Positions 28,931-39,514 of a DNA stretch of 64,000 nt are shown here, in pieces (within the stretch, counting starts at the first letter, position 1; each line of letters starts with the position of its first letter). The DNA is from Viola odorata (Eukaryota > Streptophyta > Magnoliopsida > Malpighiales > Violaceae), in the NCBI GenBank assembly GCA_963691705.1, contig OY829543.1, forward strand, positions 51,006,564 to 51,070,563. The letters run 5' to 3'. Below the pieces are notes generated by a model. The model worked only from the letters and a program-made list of their open reading frames with translations. It was not told the DNA's origin and searched no databases. A program made the translations under genes and the position numbers.

Positions 28931-29438
28931 TGTTACTTACATTATTTAGAATGCAAGTATTAATGTAATTGTAATCTGTGCAGGTTAAAAGTTTTAACAT
29001 CATTCTAGGCAGAGGGTTTTTTTTTGTCACCAAGGTAAGTCTTTTTAGTACACTGATTCTTCATTGGTTGTACTTTAATTGTTACTGTTGGAGGTATCCA
29101 TAACCACTTTTCTAGTATGAGAATTACATGCCCACAATGCCAATTGCTAACCTAACATTTTCAGTATAATGCATATTTCTAGGACCTACTTTTGTATAGA
29201 AAATCATTGTACATTTTGGTACAACATAGTTTGCATACTTTACATTTTTTGTTAGGTTACAGGGTAAACATAGCACATGTTGTGCTACACAGATAGGGAA
29301 TAGTTTTGGTATAAACAATAGTATAAACTGATGTAAATAATCTGTCTCTCCTTCTCCTCTATTTTTATTGATAATTTCTCTCTCCTTCTCTTCTATCAGT
29401 TAAATTTTAAATTTGTGACTGTTATATTGAACCATTGT
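28931..29438. other. mariner-element DNA between transposase remnant and retrotransposon insertion
   Basis: AT-rich DNA with no credible gene. The last five bases (29434-29438, ATTGT) are the left copy of the target duplication made by the retrotransposon. Confidence 0.7.
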
Positions 29439-31122
29439 TGATAGCATCTTTTTATGCACGATTTTCTTCCCATTTTCTCGCCCATTTAAGTCATGATTCT
29501 GCTAATTTACCCTTGTTTTCATTACTTTTGCAGATTTAGGCCTAAAATGGGAGTTTATGCGAAAAGATGCATTTTTTGGGCATTTTGTGCAGTTTTGAGC
29601 TTCAAGACCCAGAGTCGAGGTCCCGAGTCCGAAGCAGCGTTCAAGGTCCCGAATCGGATCCCCCATTCGGGCCCCCGAAGGGCGAAGAATGACATCTCCA
29701 CGTGTCATCTCGCCAGAGCTTCCATGTGCCTCCTCTGACACTGTTCCTGCAGTCTGCACTGACCACCAAATACCTACCGCCCTGACCTAGTCAGCCTTTG
29801 AGCCCAATCCAGACCTGCCCAAAGCTGGAAAAATCAAACAACTTTATACTTTTTCAGCTTTGTGCTTTAAGGAACATGGATCCATCTTTATAGGCTTTCA
29901 ATTAATGCATTTTGTCCCTAGTTTTAGGCTGAAGATATTTTGTGCTTAGAGCTCTACTATATAAAGGGCATCTAAGAGTAGTTTAGGACATCTCTTACAT
30001 CTCTTATCACTTAGCATAATTTTAATTAGTTCTAGTTTTCTTAGACTTCTCTCTAGTTTCTCTCTCTAGTTCTTGTTAGCATCTTCAACCTTGCCGCCGG
30101 GCTTCAAACGGATTTTTAGTAACAAAGTCTTCTTCCCTTAATCTATTTACTTACTTGTTATGCTTCCTTTAATTACTATTTGTTTAATTTCAAGTATGAG
30201 TAGCTAAATCCTTAATTCTTAGCAAGGGTGATTCGAGGGTTGCAAGGGCAGATTCGAGGCCTTCATGTGCTTAATACATTCTTGATGCCATATTCAATTA
30301 TCCACCGTTTTAATTACATCCTTGCATGAAATAATTTGAGGCTTGATCAACTGATTACTGTTTCGTGTGAGTATTGCCATTTGTGTGATGAATACGAAAG
30401 GAAAATTGCATGAACCAAGTAGGCATCTGTTTAGTCTTGACTGTGTCAAAGTGGTCTCGAAAAGATAGGGTGTGTAATTGATTAAAGCGAGGTCACGAGC
30501 CTGACAAACTGAGGGACTTTTAGCTCTAGATCTGTCTTTTCTTAGCTTCATGGGCAGTTTGAGTATGACCCTCCCGCATTCGTGCCTGGAGGGATGGCGA
30601 ACTGTCAAGACTACCTCATATGTGGAAACGGGGGGTAGTTTCTCTTAAGAGAAAAGTAAGGGATATCCGAGGAATCTGGTCCCCATGTCATTTCTATGAT
30701 GTCTCGAATGAAATATTTCAGTGCTGATGACGATCGGGCCCCCGAATGCAACCCAGGAATGCCTTTGCTAAGAATCCTTCTCTCTGATTATTTGAGTTTA
30801 TTATTTCCGTTTTGATATTTCTGGACTGATTTATTAATTTGCTTTACTTTACCATTCGGGACCTCGAACGTGACATTCGAGACCCCGAATATTGCTTTCC
30901 TAGATAACAATTGTTAGCTCCCAATTCTGCCTTGGCTATCTTGTTTAGCCAAGTAAAACCCCCCTTGATTGTTACTCTTCGTACTTTTCTCCCCCGAATT
31001 CATTCAAGACCTTAGATCAGTCTCTCACAATCCCTGTGTTCGACCCTGACTACCACTGTACACTATATCTCTTGTGCACACACGTTTTCAGGCACTATAA
31101 ATCTCTATTTGACTGACGATCA
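29439..31122 (+). repeat. 5' LTR of the Athila-like element
   Basis: 1,684 bp, starting TGATAGCATC and ending GACGATCA. By eye it differs from the 3' LTR at about nine substitutions plus one 2-bp CT difference (near 30780), about 0.5 percent. Most differences fall in the last 200 bases. A TATA box lies at 29958-29965. Short open frames inside are not genes. Confidence 0.96.
29958..29965 (+). promoter_or_regulatory. LTR TATA box
   Basis: TATATAAA about 520 bases into the LTR, followed by GGGCATCTAAGAG. The probable U3/R boundary lies about 30 bases downstream. The identical box is at 40034-40041 in the 3' LTR. Confidence 0.65.
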
Positions 31123-31125
31123 AAT

Positions 31126-31143
31126 TGGCGCCGTTGCCGGGGA
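31126..31143 (+). other. primer binding site (tRNA-Asp type)
   Basis: TGGCGCCGTTGCCGGGGA begins three bases after the 5' LTR and is complementary to the 3' end of plant tRNA-Asp (GTC), which ends CCCCGGCAACGGCGCCA. It marks the start of minus-strand DNA synthesis. Confidence 0.9.
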
Positions 31144-31176
31144 TTGTTTCAAGACTGATTTATTTTTCTTGTTTGT

Positions 31177-32650
31177 ATGACCAGGAGATCTGCACCCGAT
31201 TTACTGCCCCTTGATCACGAGTTAGGAAGGACAGAAAGAGGCCTTCGACGACTAGCCCTGGGATCGAATTCCAATCCTTGTGTTCGGGACCTCGAACGTC
31301 TCTTTTCTCTCTAGGACAACCAGACCCCGAAGACTTACCTCCAGTCCATCCAGAAGGCCCCAACATGGATAATCACGGCCCCGAAGGGAATAATGTTCCA
31401 CCAGCCCCCCCAGTAATCCAGACCATCGATGAATTCAATGCTGCCCCTGAGGCCCCAACCAGTTGTATCGTTTGGCCAGTGGTCCCGAATGACTGGGAAC
31501 TCAAATCCGCGACCATGCACCACCTACCCCTCTATCGAGGGTTGGCTAAGGAAAATCCTCACCGTCACCTCCAACAACTACACTCCATTTGTGATGCCAT
31601 GAAGCCCCACAACGTTACCGTTGAGCATGCCAAACTCCGTGCCTTTATGTTGTCCCTCAAGGATGATGCTCTTGACTGATTTTATGACTTGTAGCCACAA
31701 TCTATCAACTCGTGGGCTGAAATGTCCAAGGCTTTTACGGACAAGTACTACCCGGTATCCATCGCTATGGTTACCCGAAAGCAGCTCGTATCCGTCCTCC
31801 AAAAAGACACAGAAGACCTTGAGCAATATTATGAGCGGTTTAAAAAGATGCAAGCCCTATGCCCCTCGCATAATCTGTCTGAGCATGCCCTCATACAATA
31901 CTTTTGTGAAGGACTCATGAGCCGAGACAAGGCCTTGCTAAACGCTGCTGCTGGCGGGTCCATTACTAGACTTACTCCTGCTGCCGCCAAGGACACCATT
32001 GAGCTCATGGCCAAGAACAACCTCCAGCTTAACAACTCCACTAGCGTTCAAGACGCCCGAGCAGCCGCCATGGAGAACCAATTAGCCGCCATCACAGGAA
32101 TGCTGCAAAATATGGCTTCGGGACAACCAGTCCAGCTCAAGGCCTGTCAAATCTGCCAACTTTCGGACCATCCTACTGATGTTTGCCCATTTATCCCTGA
32201 AGAAATGCCCGTCAATGCAGCGGGGGGATTCAATGTCCCGTATGGTCAACATCACAATCAAGCCTGGAAGCAGCCTAGTTACGGATGGAACAACAACCAG
32301 CAGGTCGGGCCCAGTCATCAGTACGGTCAGAACCCATACGGCAATCACCCTCCTCCGTTCAACATGCAAAACTTCAAGCCTAGGCCCAATTTTCAGAGTT
32401 ATCAATATCAGAGGCAGCCACCCCCCGATCAGAATTTTACCATGCCACCACCCCTGAATGAGGAGCCCTCTCCCGATAAGAAGAAAATAGCCGAAATGGA
32501 TAAGTTGATTCGGACCTTTATGGCCGAGATGAAGGTGATAAAAAATGGAGGAAGATTTCCAGGACAGACGGAACCTAACCCGAAGCATGAGGCATGTGCC
32601 ATGAACCTCCGCAGCGGCCTCGAGATCCCGAGCCTGAGGGAGGCATTCCA
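31177..32650 (+). pseudogene. gag of the Athila-like element, broken
   Basis: Structural capsid/nucleocapsid polyprotein. The likely start is ATG 31177 (MTRRSAPDLLPLDHELGRT), 34 bases after the primer site. That frame stops at about 31314 and the coding signal resumes in another frame from about 31300. A TGA (31677-31679) and a TAG (31692-31694) then interrupt it. The conserved gag core follows from 31722 (MSKAFTDKYYPV, EDLEQYYERFKKMQ, ALIQYFCEGL), then a Cys-containing stretch (CQICQLSDHPTDVCP, about 32145-32190) resembling a degenerate zinc knuckle, and a Gln/Asn/Pro-rich region. Around 32600-32650 the coding frame changes again into the protease frame. In total there are at least two frameshifts and two stops. 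Confidence 0.88.
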
Positions 32651-33520
32651 GGTCTCGAAGCTGACTCTGTCATTCCAGGTCCCGAATGTGAAAAGCCCAC
32701 TGAACAGCCTAAGAAGTCTCGATTCGGCGACGCAGCTCTTGATCATTTCTTCTCCAGTAAGAAGTCACGCTGCAAGAAGAAACAACCCGTTGAGGAAGAA
32801 GAATTCTCCCAAGAATTCATAAACAAAGTATTCGAGCCCCCGTTTCCTCAACGGCTGATCAAAAAGAAGAAAGAAGAAGAAGATCGGGACATCTTTCAGA
32901 TGTTCAGCAAGGTCATCATCAATATTCCCCTCCTCAAGGCCATCAAAAACATGCCTCGGTATGCGAAGTTCTTGAAGCAGCTATGCACCAACAAAAGCAA
33001 GTTCACGGAGGTGAACAGGATTAGTGTGGGAGCAAATCTGTCCGCCCATATCCAGCGAAAAATTCCACCCAAGTGCAAGGACCAGGGCATGTTCACGGTC
33101 CCGTGCAGGATCGGGACCATCAATATTGGAAAGGCAATGTGCGATTTGGGAGCTGGAATTAATGTTATGCCCTTGACCATTTACAACAGTCTCGGACTCG
33201 GGCCCTTGAAGGAAACCACGCTTGTCATCCAACTCGCAGACCGCTCGGTGGTATACCCCAAAGGCATAATCACAGATGTTCTTGTTCAAGTGGGTGAATT
33301 TCTATTTCCAGCGGATTTCTATGTTCTCTCTATGGAAAATCCAACAAACACCAAGTCCTCGGATCTACTCTTGGGACGCCCTTTCTTGGCCACTGCCCGC
33401 GCAAAGATCGACTGCTACGAGGCCTCTATCTCCCTCGAATTTGATGGGGAAATTATCCGTTTCAATATGCTGGACTCCATGAAATACCCCCCCCAAATTC
33501 TCGAGCGTCAATTTCATTGA
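32594..33520 (+). pseudogene. pol, aspartic protease segment
   Basis: A continuous 308-codon frame. A charged linker (KKSRCKKKQPVEEEEF, RLIKKKKEEEDRD) leads into a retropepsin-like domain with the active site CDLGAGINVMPLTIY near codons 185-200 and the flap/back part LLLGRPFLATARAKID near 260-275. The normal motif is D-T/S-G-A; here it is D-L-G-A, a variant I associate with Athila-type elements. The frame ends at 33520 because of a C-run at 33487-33494 (eight C), one base out of register with the reverse-transcriptase frame that follows. Confidence 0.88.
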
Positions 33521-33521
33521 T

Positions 33522-35310
33522 GTGATAGACCCCATTGTGGAAAGCATCTCGGAGCTGAACTCAATTGAGCCCTTGAAGCTGATCTTGGATCAAAGCCTCA
33601 CTCCCGAATCATTGCAGGAGATGACATCGTCCATTGAGGTTCCAGCTGAATTAATCATGGCTGCAACCGCTCTCGAAGCAAATGCTATCTTAACAGTCGA
33701 GCCCCCGAGTGAGTCCCCCGAATGCGTAGATCATGAGCGACTCCCCTCTTCTCTTGTACAAGCCCCAGACCTTGAACTCAAGGCTCTGCCCTTACACTTG
33801 AAGTATGCTTACCTCGGGGAGAAAGAATCCCTCCCAGTCATAATTTCCAACAAACTAGAAGCGGATCAAGAGATTGAGCTAGTGAACCTTCTCAGGAGTT
33901 TTAAGAAGGTCATCGGTTGGACAATTGCCGACATCAAAGGTTTGTCGTCGTCCTTGTGTACTCACCGCATACATCTCGAAGAGGACTCCAAGACAATCAG
34001 GCAGCCTCAAAGGCGTTTGAACCCCCCCATGATGGAGGTAGTTAAGAAGGAGGTCCTGAAGTTGCTCGATGCCGGGGTTATTTACCCCATCTCTGATTCC
34101 CCATGGGTTAGCCCCGTTCAGGTGGTCCCGAAGAAGACATGCATCACCATCATTCCAGGTCCCGAGGGTCTGCCGATTCCCTCCCGAATCCAGAATGGCT
34201 GGCGTGTATGCATCGACTATCGACGCTTGAACGAGGCCACCCGAAAAGATCACTTCTCACTGCCCTTCATAGATCAAATGCTAGAGCGTCTTGCGGGCAA
34301 GACGCATTATTGCTGCCTGGATGGGTATTCGGGATTCCACCAGATTCCAGTAGCCTTTGAAGATCAGGAGAAGACCACCTTCACGTGCCCATTCGGGACC
34401 TTTGCTTACAGACGCATGCCCTTCGGGTTATGTAATGCCCCGGCTACATTCCAGAGGTGCATGGTCAGCATCTTTTCAGAATTTGTGGAAGAATGCATTG
34501 AGGTATTCATGGACGACTTCACGGTCTATGGTAATTCCTTTTCCGAATGCCTCTCGAACTTAAAGAAAATTATGCAAAGATGTGTAGAAACTAACCTTGT
34601 TCTTAATTTTGAAAAATGTCATTTCATGGTTGACCAAGGGCTTATCTTGGGCCACATCGTGTCCCGAAAGGGTATCGAAGTGGACAAGGCTAAAATCTAA
34701 GCTATCGAGACCTTGCCTTACCCCTCGAATATTCGAGATGTGCGTTCTTTTCTTAGTCATGCAGGATTTTACAGGAGGTTCATCAAGGACTTCTCCAAGA
34801 TAGCCCAGCCAATGTGCCAGCTGTTACACAAGGATGTGGACTTCATATTTGATGAAGAATGCAAGACGGCCTTCGAGACCTTGAAAGCCAAGCTCATTTC
34901 TGCTCCTATCATTCGGGCCCCCGACTGGACTCTCCCCTTCGAGATCATGTGTGATGCTAGCAATCAGGCTTTGGGAGTCGTTCTGGGCCAGAAGAAAGAC
35001 AAGGAGACGTACGTAATTTACTATGCATCCAAGTTGCTGGACCCCGCGCAGTAAAATTATACAACAACGGAAAAGGAGCTTTTGGCGATTGTCTATGCCC
35101 TTGACAAGTTTCGGCAGTACCTCTTGGGTACAGAAGTGATTGTGTATTCCGATCATTTCGCGCTTCGATGTCTGCTCAAGAAGACTGATGCGAAGCCCAG
35201 ACTTATCCGCTGGATCCTACTACTCCAAGAGTTCAACCTTGCTATCAAGGATAAGAAAGGGACCGAGAATTGTGTGGCCGACCACTTGAGTAGGCTCCCG
35301 AACCAAGAAG
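33522..35310 (+). pseudogene. pol, reverse transcriptase and RNase H segment
   Basis: One frame interrupted by TAA at 34698-34700 and TAA at 35052-35054. RT runs from about 34010 to 34690: GVIYPISDSPWVSPVQVVPK, WRVCIDYRRLN, FPFGTFAYRRMPFGL-like (CPFGTFAYRRMPFGLCNAP) and the catalytic box VFMDDFTVYG near 34510. RNase H follows (about 34910-35270): [32 protein letters not shown] and [12 protein letters not shown]. Catalytic acidic residues of both domains are present, so the two stops, not active-site loss, are the visible lesions here. Confidence 0.93.
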
Positions 35311-36686
35311 ATGACTCCCAAGTAGCCATTCGGGAGACTTTCCCAGACGAGCATTTGTGCTTAGTGGATACCACCAAGTTCCCATGGTTCACGGACATAG
35401 CAAATTTTTGTGCCACTGCCGTGCTCCCAGTCGAGGCCTCGAGCGCGGAACACAACCGGATCCGAAGGCAGGCCAGGACCTATGTTTGGGACAACCTCTA
35501 TTTATGGAAGCATTGTTCAGATCAGACTGTCAGGCGTTGCGTCACCATGGACGAGGTACCGTCAATCCTCAAGTTCTGTCACTCGACCACCGAAGGTAGG
35601 CACTTTGCTGCGAAAAAGACAACGCTCAAGGTCTTAGAAGCAGGTTTGTATTGGCCGTCACTCTTCAAGGACAGTTATCTGTTTTGCGCTGCATGTCCTC
35701 GGTGCCAAGCTATGGGAAACATCGGGGCGAGAAACCAAATGCCCTTGATCGGCATCCTTGCATGCGAAATTTTTGATATTTGGGGCATTGACTTCATGGG
35801 ACCGTTCCCAAATTCATTCGGGAACACGTACATCTTGCTTGCGGTAGACTACGTCTCCAAATGGATTGAAGCCAAAGCCACCAAGACAGACGATTCAAGG
35901 GTAGTTGCCGATTTTCTCAGAACACACATCTTTAACCGATTCGGGACCCCTCGCGCCCTCATCAGCGATCGGGGGACCCATTTCTGCAATCGAACGGTCG
36001 CCTCGTTTCTCAGCAAGTACGGAGTGACCCATCGAGTATCTACAACCTACCACCCCCAAACCAATGGGCAAGCTGAGGTCTCGAATCGGGAGATTAAAGC
36101 TATCCTCGAGAAGACAGTCAAGCAGTCAAGGAAAGATTGGAGTCTCAAACTGGGAGACAAGCTTTGGGCCTATCGCACTGCATTCAAGACCCCGATCGGC
36201 ATGACACCATATCGGTTGGTCTACGGCAAGCCGTGCCACCTCCCGGTCGAGATAGAACACAAGGCGTTTTGGGCGATCAAAAGAGTCAACATGGATCTGA
36301 ACTTGGCAAGCAAGGACCGCTGTTTGCAAATTCAAGAGCTCGAGGAACTACGAGGAGATGCTTATGAAAATTCACTGATTTACAAGGGCAAAACCAAGGC
36401 CCAGCATGACAAGCACCTCGTGGTCAAGACTTTCACAATTGGGCAGAAAGTTTTGCTCTATAACTCACGATTGCGGATCTTCTCGGGCAAGCTCAAGTCC
36501 AAATGGACGGGACCCTACAAAGTTACCACAGTGTTTGATCATGGAGCTATTGAGATCCAGAACCTGGACGGGGGAGAACCATTCAAAGTAAACGGGCACA
36601 GGCTGAAACCCTTCTATGAAGGATTCAAGCCCTCAACTGCAGAAGAAGTAAGGGTCGAGGACCCAACAGACAACGCCCCCGAATGA
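35311..36686 (+). pseudogene. pol, integrase segment
   Basis: Continues the same frame, intact to TGA at 36684-36686. The zinc-binding HHCC module is HSTTEGRHF and, about 30 residues on, CAACPRC (about 35580-35705). The catalytic core has Asp in [10 protein letters not shown], Asp in [11 protein letters not shown] and Glu in [16 protein letters not shown], the complete D,D-35-E triad. The C terminus ([12 protein letters not shown], about 36490-36530) is the GPF/Y-type module. There is no chromodomain, as expected for Athila/Tat elements. The domain looks intact but lies downstream of the stops. Confidence 0.93.
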
Positions 36687-37209
36687 AGAAACCACGTCTA
36701 GGTCTAGACGCTAATCAAGGCCAAGTGTGGGGACAACCCCCGAATTCCTAACTCTCTCCCTTTAAATTTTCCTGTCTTTAAATTCCACGTCAAACATTCT
36801 TTTTCCCTTCCCCACACACATTTCTTCTCTCCCCTCGATGGTCTTAATTAATTTCGTCTCTTCTTATTCCCTTTTGCCCTTTCTTTTTTATTTTTATTTA
36901 AGTCAACCTTACCTTTTCCACTTCTCTAGACACTTTTTAGGTTCCCTAGTAAAAATTCAAAAGTTCTTTGTTTCCTCTCCCTTTCATTTAATTCCTTTGT
37001 CTCTCTCTCTCTCCAATTAAATGCTATGTCCCCTACTTTATTAACCCCCATTTAATTCTTTTGATTTTATTCCCCTCTCTCCTATTTTCAAACCCTTAAA
37101 GCTGAGACCTCATCCGTTACCCAACCTAAACCCCTCATCTCTCCCAATCAAATCAAAACACAACCTTTCTTTCCCTTCTTTCAAAACACAAAAACCCTCC
37201 TTCCTCCTC
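36687..37209. other. post-pol spacer of the retrotransposon
   Basis: Pyrimidine-rich, untranslated-looking DNA (long T/C runs at 36780-37180). It begins with the first of five AAGTGTGGGGA boxes (36723-36733). No gene was seen. Confidence 0.6.
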
Positions 37210-37829
37210 ATGGCACGCACAAGTCTCAACCTAAACAAACCCACCGCTTCTCACTCATCCACTCCTACTCCTCTCTCCACTCAACCCCAGCCAAAAAATA
37301 CCACCGCCGATCAGTCCCCCGCCGCCACTGAACCACTCGGATCAGCCTCCTCTGAAGACACCATAGACCTCGACGAGATAACCTTCACCATCGCTCTCCC
37401 GTTCTCGGATCCCTCGTTACTAGCTTGGCCTCGCAACTGTACACATGGAAACTTCAAGAGCTGAACTTGTATAAGCACCCGAGTTCCTTCAAGCTCCTAG
37501 GTCTCAAGACCTTGGACACGATGGGATTCCTTTGTGTTACTAACGGTATCTTGAGTTTTCATGCAGACAACAAAGGGAAGATTGAAGGCAAGTTCGAGTA
37601 CCCAAATCTCTCACGGCCCCGAGGCAAGTCTACTGCTCCCGAGCCACCTACTGCCAACACAGACGCGCCAACTGCCCCCGAAGAGCATGCCCCAGGCCCC
37701 GAGCCGATACCGAACGACAACACTGTCCTCAGCTTACTCACTGATATCAGGGACTCCAATCGCGCCATCTTGCAAGAAATCCGAGCCCTCACCGTGGCGA
37801 TCGAGCAATTCGACCCCCCTACCTCTTGA
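37210..37829 (+). pseudogene. small post-pol reading frame of the Athila-like element (env-position remnant)
   Basis: Two overlapping frames: 37210-37464 (starts MARTSLNLNKPTASHSS, Ser/Thr/Pro-rich, ends in a stop) and 37425-37829 (GFLCVTNGILSFHADNKGKI, then Pro/Glu-rich and a Leu-heptad tail LLTDIRDSNRAILQEI). Read together they look like one shortened product broken by a frameshift near 37430. Athila elements often carry an extra gene in this place, sometimes called env-like. Here no signal peptide or membrane segment is visible, so an envelope role is not supported. Function unknown. Confidence 0.5.
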
Positions 37830-39497
37830 TCCCGAACAATTTCCAACCCCCTTTGCCCCTGCGTGGGCTGATGTTGAAACAATTTATCTCCTGCTTAAAC
37901 AATTTATATTTCTGTTTTAGTTTACAAACCGCTATCTTTTTGTCTCCTTCCCGCATTGAGGACAATGTGCAGCCTAAGTGTGGGGAGGAGTTTGAACTGC
38001 TAGTATTTATTATGCATGCTATATTTATCTCCTAGTTTATTTTTCCTAAGTTTATGCATGAATTATTCTCTAGTTTTTCGGATTTTAGCCTACTGCCTAC
38101 TTTTTGAAAACACCCCAACGATGGACACACACCTGACTTTTGCACATGGAATAAAAATATTGTCTATAGTCAAGGTCCCGAATGTGATATTCTTTTGCCT
38201 GTTATGCCTTATATCCGCTTCAAGACCTAGACACCGGTAGTCACGAATCAGCACCTTGTGAGCACTTGAGCCTTCTTGCCTATTTTATTGTTTTGAGCAA
38301 ATGCATGACTAAGGTACTGACTGGGTTTGCATGATATCCATGGGTATAGACACATTTAGACATAGGAAAGCAGCAAAAAGATTAAGTTCTCGCATCGAAT
38401 TATTCTCTCTCTTTTTTTCTGTTCTGTTCTCCCTTCTTGACCCCGAATCCCTTCTTGACCTCTCCAATTCTAACCATTTGAATTTTCCTTGATCTTTCTC
38501 TTGGCAGGTGAAGCAATGTTGTTGGGAGCTCTATCGAGGGCTAGACTAGACAAACGAAGCAGCAAAGGCAAAGTGTGGGGATCCCGCAAAAATTCAAGAC
38601 CCTGAGTGCTGGCGCAAATTCAAGACCTCAAAATTGAATTCAAGGGCAGACCAGAACGAAAAATCTCTTCCCATCCATAGCAAAACACAAGTGTGGGGAA
38701 GTGAAATCAGAATATCTTGCCCCCGAAGGAAAGGTCTCATTCCTCAAGCATTCCAGCTCTCTTCCTCTCTCTCTCTCTCTCTCTCGAAAAAAAAAAAAAA
38801 AAAGACAAACAGAAATATAAATAAAAGAGAGAGAGAAGAGACCAAATTTCATGAAGAGGAGGAAAATCAACAGCCAGCGTTCACTCAAGGTCCCGAGCCA
38901 AGGTACCGAGTGAAGAAAGTAAAGATCCCCCTCGAAGAAGAAAAGCCTAGTCTAGCTTTCGCCCTCAGCAACATTGTCTCACCGTTTTGATTCTTTCTTG
39001 CCAAGGGAGCGTTCCAGGTTTGAGTTGGTTTCACCACCTTCTCATTTCACTTCCTTACTCTCCTTCTTCTCCACTTTTTATTCTCATTATTTTCTCTTAT
39101 CATTTATTTTCTTTGCTTCCCTTTCTTGCCCCCGATGCGAAGTCTTTTGATTGCTAGATTGCCCATGCGTGTGTCTAATATACTCGGATTGATATGCAAA
39201 CTTGATTTTGTGCTGCGTTTTTGCATACTTGAGTGTTTAAACACCTAGCCTTGTTCATGAGCGTGAGTGCAAACACCGATCCATGTGAGGACTGCTGGTG
39301 AATAGGCTGATGTGGAAAAGTCTCTTCTCAAGGGTCGTTATCCTTCTGATTTGATGCAGGTGTACCCAGGCAGAGTCTGTATTCATTCGGGGTCCTGAAT
39401 CTTGACAAGCATGCTTATTCTCTGTGCTATGGTCTGGTGTGCCTGTTCTGTTTTGGGACTGTTTTAAATTTTGTGAATGCTCGAGGGCGAGCATCGG
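37830..39497. other. 3' untranslated region of the retrotransposon with repeated purine boxes
   Basis: No credible gene. Contains further AAGTGTGGGG boxes at 37976-37986, 38571-38581 and 38689-38699, and a (TC)n plus A-run tract at about 38762-38803. Confidence 0.65.
38762..38803. repeat. (TC)n followed by poly(A)
   Basis: About 24 bases of TC repeat, then CGA and a run of about 16 A, within the retrotransposon 3' region. Confidence 0.85.
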
Positions 39498-39514
39498 GCA
39501 GTGTGGGGATTATT
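39498..39514 (+). other. polypurine tract of the retrotransposon
   Basis: GCAGTGTGGGGATTATT directly abuts the 3' LTR start (TGATAG at 39515). The GTGTGGGG core is the expected primer for plus-strand synthesis in Athila/Tat elements. The preceding CTCGAGGGCGAGCATCGGGC is a familiar neighbour of this tract in the lineage. Confidence 0.8.

Noticed and set aside
29493..29759. Conserved frames in the LTR on both strands, repeated in the 3' LTR
   Set aside because: They repeat because the LTRs are duplicates; no protein features, and they cross the LTR U3 region.
31278..31679. ATG at 31278 as the gag start
   Set aside because: The ATG at 31177 gives a gag-like start (LDHELGRTERGLRRL) just after the primer site; 31278 only reopens the shifted frame.
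32082..32588. 168-codon minus-strand frame in gag
   Set aside because: Antisense shadow of the gag coding region.
35153..35637. Frames overlapping the RNase H/integrase junction in other phases
   Set aside because: Shadows of the pol frame, which has clear integrase motifs.
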